Notes under the pieces: model-generated | Databases searched by the model: none | Seen by the model: the letters and a program-made list of their open reading frames with translations, nothing else | What the model was told of the DNA's origin: nothing | Assembly (NCBI GenBank): GCA_902633595.1 | Contig: CACPGV010000003.1 | Coordinates: 1 to 52,695 of the forward strand | From: an uncultured Pelagibacteraceae bacterium | GTDB taxonomy: Bacteria; Pseudomonadota; Alphaproteobacteria; Pelagibacterales; Pelagibacteraceae | DNA length: 52,695 bases | Direction: 5' to 3' | Translations under genes and position numbers: made by a program | Shown: positions 47,685-52,695 of the stretch, piece after piece | How the letters are laid out: each line of letters opens with the position of its first letter | How positions within the stretch are numbered: position 1 is the stretch's first letter

Positions 47685-48681
47685 TTAAATCATTTAATTC
47701 TTTTAAGATCTTAGGAGGTATAAATATATCTTTATTTAAATTTTTTCTATAAATTTTATTTTTTCTCTCTCCTGGGTATAATATCGACGTGAAACCTTTA
47801 GCTTTAGGGAGCTTCTTAATTCTAGAGATATTAATTTTCATTTCTTTTAAGAAGTTTCCTCCAATAAAAATTTTTGGATTTATAGTTATAAATAAATGAC
47901 CCATATTTTGTGGTCCCGTCAAATCATCAAAAGGATCTTTAGTTTTTCCTGAATGACTCGATCCTGTTAAAACTCCACTTAAAATATCTACCATCCAAGC
48001 TAGTCCAGAACCTCTAAAAGTTGAAATAGGGATTTGTGATCCTTGAAGAGCTTTATTAGCATCTGTAGTTATTTTTCCATTTTTATCTAACGCTACACCA
48101 TATGGTATTTTTTGACCAAGTTTGCTTGCTCTTCTTATTGCCCCCCTATTAATCATTGAAGTAGAAGTATCAAATATAAAAGGAGTTTTGCCAGTCGGAA
48201 CTCCAAAACAAATTGGATTAGTGCCAAATAAAGATTTTTTAGATCCGTGAGGTGCTAAAGCTGGAGGACCATTTGTAAAACAAAAAACCATTAGATTTTT
48301 TTTAACAGCTTGTTCAGCATAAAAACTTGAAAGACCATAGTGCCCACTTTTCTTGATACCTACGAGACCTATTCCAGTTTTTTTTGCATTTTTTATTGCT
48401 TGTTTAATTCCAAAATCAGCAGCAACAAATCCAATACTGTTATCAGCATTTACATACGACACTGAATTACTAATTTTTTTAATCTTAATTTTTGGTTTTG
48501 GATTTATAACTTTTGCTTTTATTCTATCACAATACATTTTAAGCCTTGCTAGACCATGACCTTTTGCTTCTAAAATTTCTGCTTTAATTAAATAATTAGA
48601 GCAAATTTCTGAATGACTTTTTGATAATTTATGTTTTAAAAAAATTTGATTAAGTATTGTTTTTAAAAGTTTTTTTTTCAC
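47671..48681 (-). CDS. Ldh/malate/sulfolactate dehydrogenase family oxidoreductase (ComC-like candidate)
   Basis: GHGLARLKMYCDRI; SGHYGLSSFYAEQAVKKNLMVFCFTNGPPALAPHGSKKSLFGTNPICFGVP. Confidence 0.85.
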   Translation of the reverse strand: MKKKLLKTILNQIFLKHKLSKSHSEICSNYLIKAEILEAKGHGLARLKMYCDRIKAKVINPKPKIKIKKISNSVSYVNADNSIGFVAADFGIKQAIKNAKKTGIGLVGIKKSGHYGLSSFYAEQAVKKNLMVFCFTNGPPALAPHGSKKSLFGTNPICFGVPTGKTPFIFDTSTSMINRGAIRRASKLGQKIPYGVALDKNGKITTDANKALQGSQIPISTFRGSGLAWMVDILSGVLTGSSHSGKTKDPFDDLTGPQNMGHLFITINPKIFIGGNFLKEMKINISRIKKLPKAKGFTSILYPGERKNKIYRKNLNKDIFIPPKILKELNDLNAIK

Positions 48682-49112
48682 TTAAACTTAATTTTTCCTT
48701 TTTCTTCCCAAAAATTGGTCCTCTGTTCTGGATTTTCAACCAAATTTTTGCACATTAAGCCATACTTTTTAGCAAGTGAAGAAAAATCTTTTTTTGCTAA
48801 TTCTACAAAATTATTTACATTGTCTTTTGTTATTTGAGACATAACTTCTGGATTAAATCCCATTATCTCACCCAAATCATAAGTATATTTAAGTGAAACA
48901 TCCGCACTTCTCTCTAAATTATCTACAATGATTTTATCTTTTCCAGCTTTTTTAAAACTTACTGCGGCCACTTTATAAAAGCTGTAACAGTTTAAGTATT
49001 CTTTTTGTATGTTCTCCATTACATATTTAGCAACTTTACCTTCCTTGGCTTTTTCGTCAGCACCTAAGGAAAATGGAATAAGTAGTAAAATTATAAGTAA
49101 TATTTTTTTCAT
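48678..49112 (-). CDS. Secreted hypothetical protein
   Basis: Signal peptide MKKILLIILLLIPFSLGA; two mature Cys. Confidence 0.6.
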   Translation of the reverse strand: MKKILLIILLLIPFSLGADEKAKEGKVAKYVMENIQKEYLNCYSFYKVAAVSFKKAGKDKIIVDNLERSADVSLKYTYDLGEIMGFNPEVMSQITKDNVNNFVELAKKDFSSLAKKYGLMCKNLVENPEQRTNFWEEKGKIKFK

Positions 49113-49522
49113 TAACTTTCTATTTTGTATTTAATAATCTTTTCACAATTTGATATTATGCTTATACCTTCTGAATTATTTAAAACACTTTTTAATTTTA
49201 TTGTTTTATCAAAAGTATCAAATATCATCTGAGTATAAAAGGCAGGATAACCAGAAATTTCTGAAATGATAAGTCCATTTTCTCTAATAATTACCCTTGT
49301 AGTCTCATTTTCTTTTTTTACACGTATATCGTCAAATCTTAGTCGTTCGTAAGTTTCATCTGTATAGATAAATTCTCTAGTCATTAATCCTTGTTCAATA
49401 TCAAGTCTATATTCATTTTTTTCAAATTCATAATTCTTACTTTTGCAGTTTTTGAAGACTAGAATTTCAGCAAATAAAAAATTTGAATAAATACAAAAAA
49501 ATAATATTAAAAATACTCTCAT
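49112..49522 (-). CDS. Secreted hypothetical protein
   Basis: Signal peptide MRVFLILFFCIYSNFLFA; no family recognised. Confidence 0.6.
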   Translation of the reverse strand: MRVFLILFFCIYSNFLFAEILVFKNCKSKNYEFEKNEYRLDIEQGLMTREFIYTDETYERLRFDDIRVKKENETTRVIIRENGLIISEISGYPAFYTQMIFDTFDKTIKLKSVLNNSEGISIISNCEKIIKYKIES

Positions 49523-50217
49523 TACTTTTTATAATATTTCATTGAAGCTTCAGCTAATATTAAATTAGGATCTAGAAAAGTTTTAGATAATTTTGCTTTT
49601 TTGAATGATTTGTAGGCAAATATAGCAATAGGAAGCTCAGTACATCCTAGAATAATTTTTTTACAATTAATTTTCAAAAGATATTTAACCGCTGGTTTGA
49701 GTGCTTTTTCTGCCTCTCTAGTCTTACCCATCTTAACAAATTTAATAGATTTGTTTACATTATTTGTTTGAATATTTTTTGGAGGCACACAAAGTTCAAA
49801 ATTTTTATTAAAAAAATTACTATATATTTTAGTCTTAATTGTTGCATCGGTTGCCAATAAACCTATTTTTGTTTGCTTCTTACAACTTCTTGAAGCACTT
49901 TTATAAACTAGCTCAGGCATATTAAGTATTGGAATTTTTACTTTATTTTTTAAATCCGAATACCAATAATGTGCAGTATTGCATGGAATGGAAATGAATT
50001 TGCATTTATTATGTTGCAAAAATTTACATCCCTCAACTAGACTCTTTAAAACTTTTTTATATTTTTTTAAGTTTTGTTTTCTGTCTGGTATATTTGCTTT
50101 GTTATAAAGCAAAAACAAAGGATAATTTTGATCAGACTTTCCTCTATTAAGTTTTGCTAATTTAGTGCAAAAGTCTAATCCGGCTTGTGTGCCCATGCCT
50201 CCAAGTATTCCAATCAT
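49522..50217 (-). CDS. Aspartate/glutamate racemase family protein
   Basis: MIGILGGMGTQAGLDF; SIPCNTAHYWY; ILGCTELPI with both catalytic-Cys motifs. Confidence 0.92.
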   Translation of the reverse strand: MIGILGGMGTQAGLDFCTKLAKLNRGKSDQNYPLFLLYNKANIPDRKQNLKKYKKVLKSLVEGCKFLQHNKCKFISIPCNTAHYWYSDLKNKVKIPILNMPELVYKSASRSCKKQTKIGLLATDATIKTKIYSNFFNKNFELCVPPKNIQTNNVNKSIKFVKMGKTREAEKALKPAVKYLLKINCKKIILGCTELPIAIFAYKSFKKAKLSKTFLDPNLILAEASMKYYKK

Positions 50218-50256
50218 AAGAATGAAGTAATAAAATAATATGAACTATTAGTCTAA

Positions 50257-52416
50257 TTAAAAAATTCTAATTGCATTAAATTTCAAATAGTTTTGATGGC
50301 CTATCCCGTTTTTATCTATTCTGTTTATTGTAGTTGTTAAATCCCACCCATTATTAAAATTCCAATCGAAACCAGTTTCCATACTCATCATTGATGAAAA
50401 ACTTTTTCCAATATCGGTGGTATATTGATTTGATGAACTAGATAAATAATTTGCTTTTAGTGTAGAATTTTCAGTTAAATCCTCATTGAACTCGATCTTT
50501 AAATACGGAAATAACGTAGATTTTCTAAAATTAAAATCAGAAGAAACAACGGTTCCAAAATTTACAGATGTAGTTTGTAAATCTCTATCATCAAAACTTA
50601 GTTTCAAGTTACTATCTCCTGTTTCTGAATAACTATCAAACATTACATAGCTAAAATTTAAGCTAGAATAATTACTAAAAGTTATATCTTTAAAATTTTT
50701 TGCAAAATTATACTTTACCGCACCAAATATTTGTTGGCTTTTTAATTCGCCAGCTACTTTAGTATTATTAGCAACATCAACAATTCTACTCGTAACTTGT
50801 GTGGTTTCACCAAAGCTTAAAAAAGTATCTATAAAATTTCCCTCTTTAGGTTTCCAGGTATTGTAAAAGGATATACTTGAATTATCAGAATTAAAATTAG
50901 ACCCATCAGTACTAATTTTTACATCTTCATTTCCATCTCTTAATGCAAAACCAAACAAAGAATTTTCTGCTAAGTTAAAATCTGCTCCAATAGTAAACCC
51001 CTCAGACTCACTTCTTCTACCTAGTTCGCCCACACTAAAATCAACTCCCCCAGAAGATATTAAACCGTTACTCCAAACAGCCCAGTTTTTAGGTTCCATA
51101 CTAAATTCATTTTTTAAATATTTTGTCAAAGGAAGACCGCTAATAAAGTTTTCAACATTATCTTTTGTAAGTCCTTGATTATCTAAACCCGCTTTTGAAT
51201 ATTTATCTATGTAATGTTTTTTTAACTTGTCTTCTATACTTTGATTTCCACCATTATTTGCTAAAGCTAATTTAAAATCAGAAAACTTTAATCCATTATT
51301 TAGTCCTGTTCTTCTATATTGTTCCATTCTTCCCATTACAGAATTAGTAGAATTAAACATCCATCTTTTTACACTTTCTGTTTGCGCCTCCACCATTCCA
51401 GCCAACTGTTTGTCATCAAATGCTTGGTGTGTACTTCCACTTGCTTCAATTGAACTGATTGTAAGTGTCGTTAGTCCTGTAGTCGTTGCTGTCTCACCTT
51501 CAATACCGCCATATTCAATTACATAATATTGTACGTTCTGATTATTTCTATAATCATTCCAAGTTCCGTCTGTTTTTATATGCAACCTATCTTCACCTCC
51601 AGCATCGTTTGGTTCATTAGTATTCCAACCAAATTCTCCAGCTCCAAATGGTTTTTCGTATACTGTGTAGCCAGTATCCACTGTGCAACCCCCACTTGAT
51701 GTGTTATCAGCGTCGTTACCAACTGTGAAAATTTTTCCATCATCAGGGCCGCCTGACCATTTCCAACATCCTTCTTGATCAGCGTCAGTTCCGCCTAACC
51801 ATGCATTCACTCCAGCTTTGTCATCTATAAAAGTATTTTCTTGATAACTTGTTATAGAAGCAAGATATCCTGATAGCCCGTTTAAAGTAGAAGCTTCCGC
51901 AGCAGTTTTTGCATCAGACCAAGTTATATTACTTCCATGATTTACAACTTTGTAATAATGCCCATTAGCTGAATTATAAAGACTTCCAGCTGGTGTTATG
52001 GATAATGTTACTGTAGGTGATCCTGTAGTTCCATCACCCTTAAATGATAAAGTAGCTATTGCTGCATTTATTTCAGCCTGTGTTCCTATAAATCCTATTT
52101 CTTCATGATCGCTAGCTTCTAATTTACAATTAGTTGGTTCACTAGAATTATCAGAGGTGTAATCACAATACCCAGAAGCTTGTTCCAAACCTGTAGTAGT
52201 TGTAACAACGAGGGTTCCTGCCGAAGCAGTAATAGTTGCTAATAAATCAGTTGCAGTAAAACCACTTATGGTTGGAGTAGTTCCAGAGTCTGATAACAAC
52301 ACAAAGCTAGAAGTATTCGCAGTCAGGGTGCTAGGCATTGTAATTGTTTCAGCCCAAACTTTATTACTAAGTAATAAAGTTACACCTACAGCTGCTATTC
52401 TTAACCATGCTCTCAT
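50257..52416 (-). CDS. Large outer-membrane autotransporter-like protein with C-type-lectin-like domain
   Basis: Signal peptide; GHYYKVVNHGSNITWSDAKTAAEASTLNGLSGYLASITSYQENTFI...WLGGTDADQEGCWKWSGGP...NTNEPNDAGGEDRLHI CTLD pattern; C-terminal amphipathic barrel region ending in F. Confidence 0.75.
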   Translation of the reverse strand: MRAWLRIAAVGVTLLLSNKVWAETITMPSTLTANTSSFVLLSDSGTTPTISGFTATDLLATITASAGTLVVTTTTGLEQASGYCDYTSDNSSEPTNCKLEASDHEEIGFIGTQAEINAAIATLSFKGDGTTGSPTVTLSITPAGSLYNSANGHYYKVVNHGSNITWSDAKTAAEASTLNGLSGYLASITSYQENTFIDDKAGVNAWLGGTDADQEGCWKWSGGPDDGKIFTVGNDADNTSSGGCTVDTGYTVYEKPFGAGEFGWNTNEPNDAGGEDRLHIKTDGTWNDYRNNQNVQYYVIEYGGIEGETATTTGLTTLTISSIEASGSTHQAFDDKQLAGMVEAQTESVKRWMFNSTNSVMGRMEQYRRTGLNNGLKFSDFKLALANNGGNQSIEDKLKKHYIDKYSKAGLDNQGLTKDNVENFISGLPLTKYLKNEFSMEPKNWAVWSNGLISSGGVDFSVGELGRRSESEGFTIGADFNLAENSLFGFALRDGNEDVKISTDGSNFNSDNSSISFYNTWKPKEGNFIDTFLSFGETTQVTSRIVDVANNTKVAGELKSQQIFGAVKYNFAKNFKDITFSNYSSLNFSYVMFDSYSETGDSNLKLSFDDRDLQTTSVNFGTVVSSDFNFRKSTLFPYLKIEFNEDLTENSTLKANYLSSSSNQYTTDIGKSFSSMMSMETGFDWNFNNGWDLTTTINRIDKNGIGHQNYLKFNAIRIF

Positions 52417-52516
52417 TAAAAACCCAAAATGATTATTTCTTAATTATTTATATTAATTTAAGGCTAATTATTCAACAGCTAGAATAGTTGCAATTACCAA
52501 TTGAAAAAATAGCCTC

Positions 52517-52695
52517 TTATCCTTTTCCTCTCCAAGGTATGGTTTTATCAATAATTTTTCTAATCGTAATATCAAAAATAAGACCTAACATACCCATTAT
52601 AAAAATAGTTATCCAAATTACTTCATATTGGAAATATTTTTTAGCAACATTTTCTACAAAGCCTACGCCAGTTGTTCCTGCTAAAAACTCTGCCG
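52517..52695 (-). CDS. ABC transporter permease C-terminus (SsuC/TauC-like), truncated by window edge
   Basis: Reverse translation AEFLAGTTGVGFVENVAKKYFQYEVIWITIFIMGMLGLIFDITIRKIIDKTIPWRGKG*. Confidence 0.65.
   Translation of the reverse strand, partial: AEFLAGTTGVGFVENVAKKYFQYEVIWITIFIMGMLGLIFDITIRKIIDKTIPWRGKG

Noticed and set aside
1-52695. CRISPR array, prophage, transposon or integron
   Set aside because: No regularly spaced repeats, cas, integrase, transposase or phage structural genes recognised

Overview
AT-rich, gene-dense window from a bacterial chromosome. Codon usage, compact overlapping genes and gene content resemble a streamlined marine alphaproteobacterium (SAR11/Pelagibacterales-like); this affiliation is inferred. 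About 50 protein genes are supported, plus several short ORFs missing from the supplied track: 13482-13625, 14387-14563, 16681-16764, 32244-32396, 46071-46175, and partial genes at both edges. Housekeeping content includes hisI, folE, an acuI-like reductase, rseP, an HU protein, two tandem amt genes, bcp, recX, cysQ, mnmA, metC and pta. The dominant accessory theme is organosulfonate catabolism, dispersed over about 28 kb: aprM-aprB-aprA, a TauE/SafE exporter, suyA/suyB, xsc, a GMC oxidoreductase divergent from a TRAP transporter, an HpsN-like HisD homologue, a Zn-dehydrogenase, a Pta and an Ldh/ComC-family dehydrogenase. Together these could handle C3 sulfonates (DHPS, sulfolactate) and C2 sulfonates (possibly isethionate), with sulfite oxidation or export. 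Substrate assignments are inferred from family membership and gene context. Other notable items are a GC-enriched structured RNA candidate at 15798-15968, a 27-aa highly basic protein with a strong Shine-Dalgarno, an SxtJ/DUF5989/carbamoyltransferase/MBOAT/SGNH surface-modification island, a cluster of small GYD/DUF1330/ABM-like proteins, and an autotransporter-like protein with a C-type-lectin-like passenger. No tRNA, rRNA, CRISPR array or transposase was recognised.
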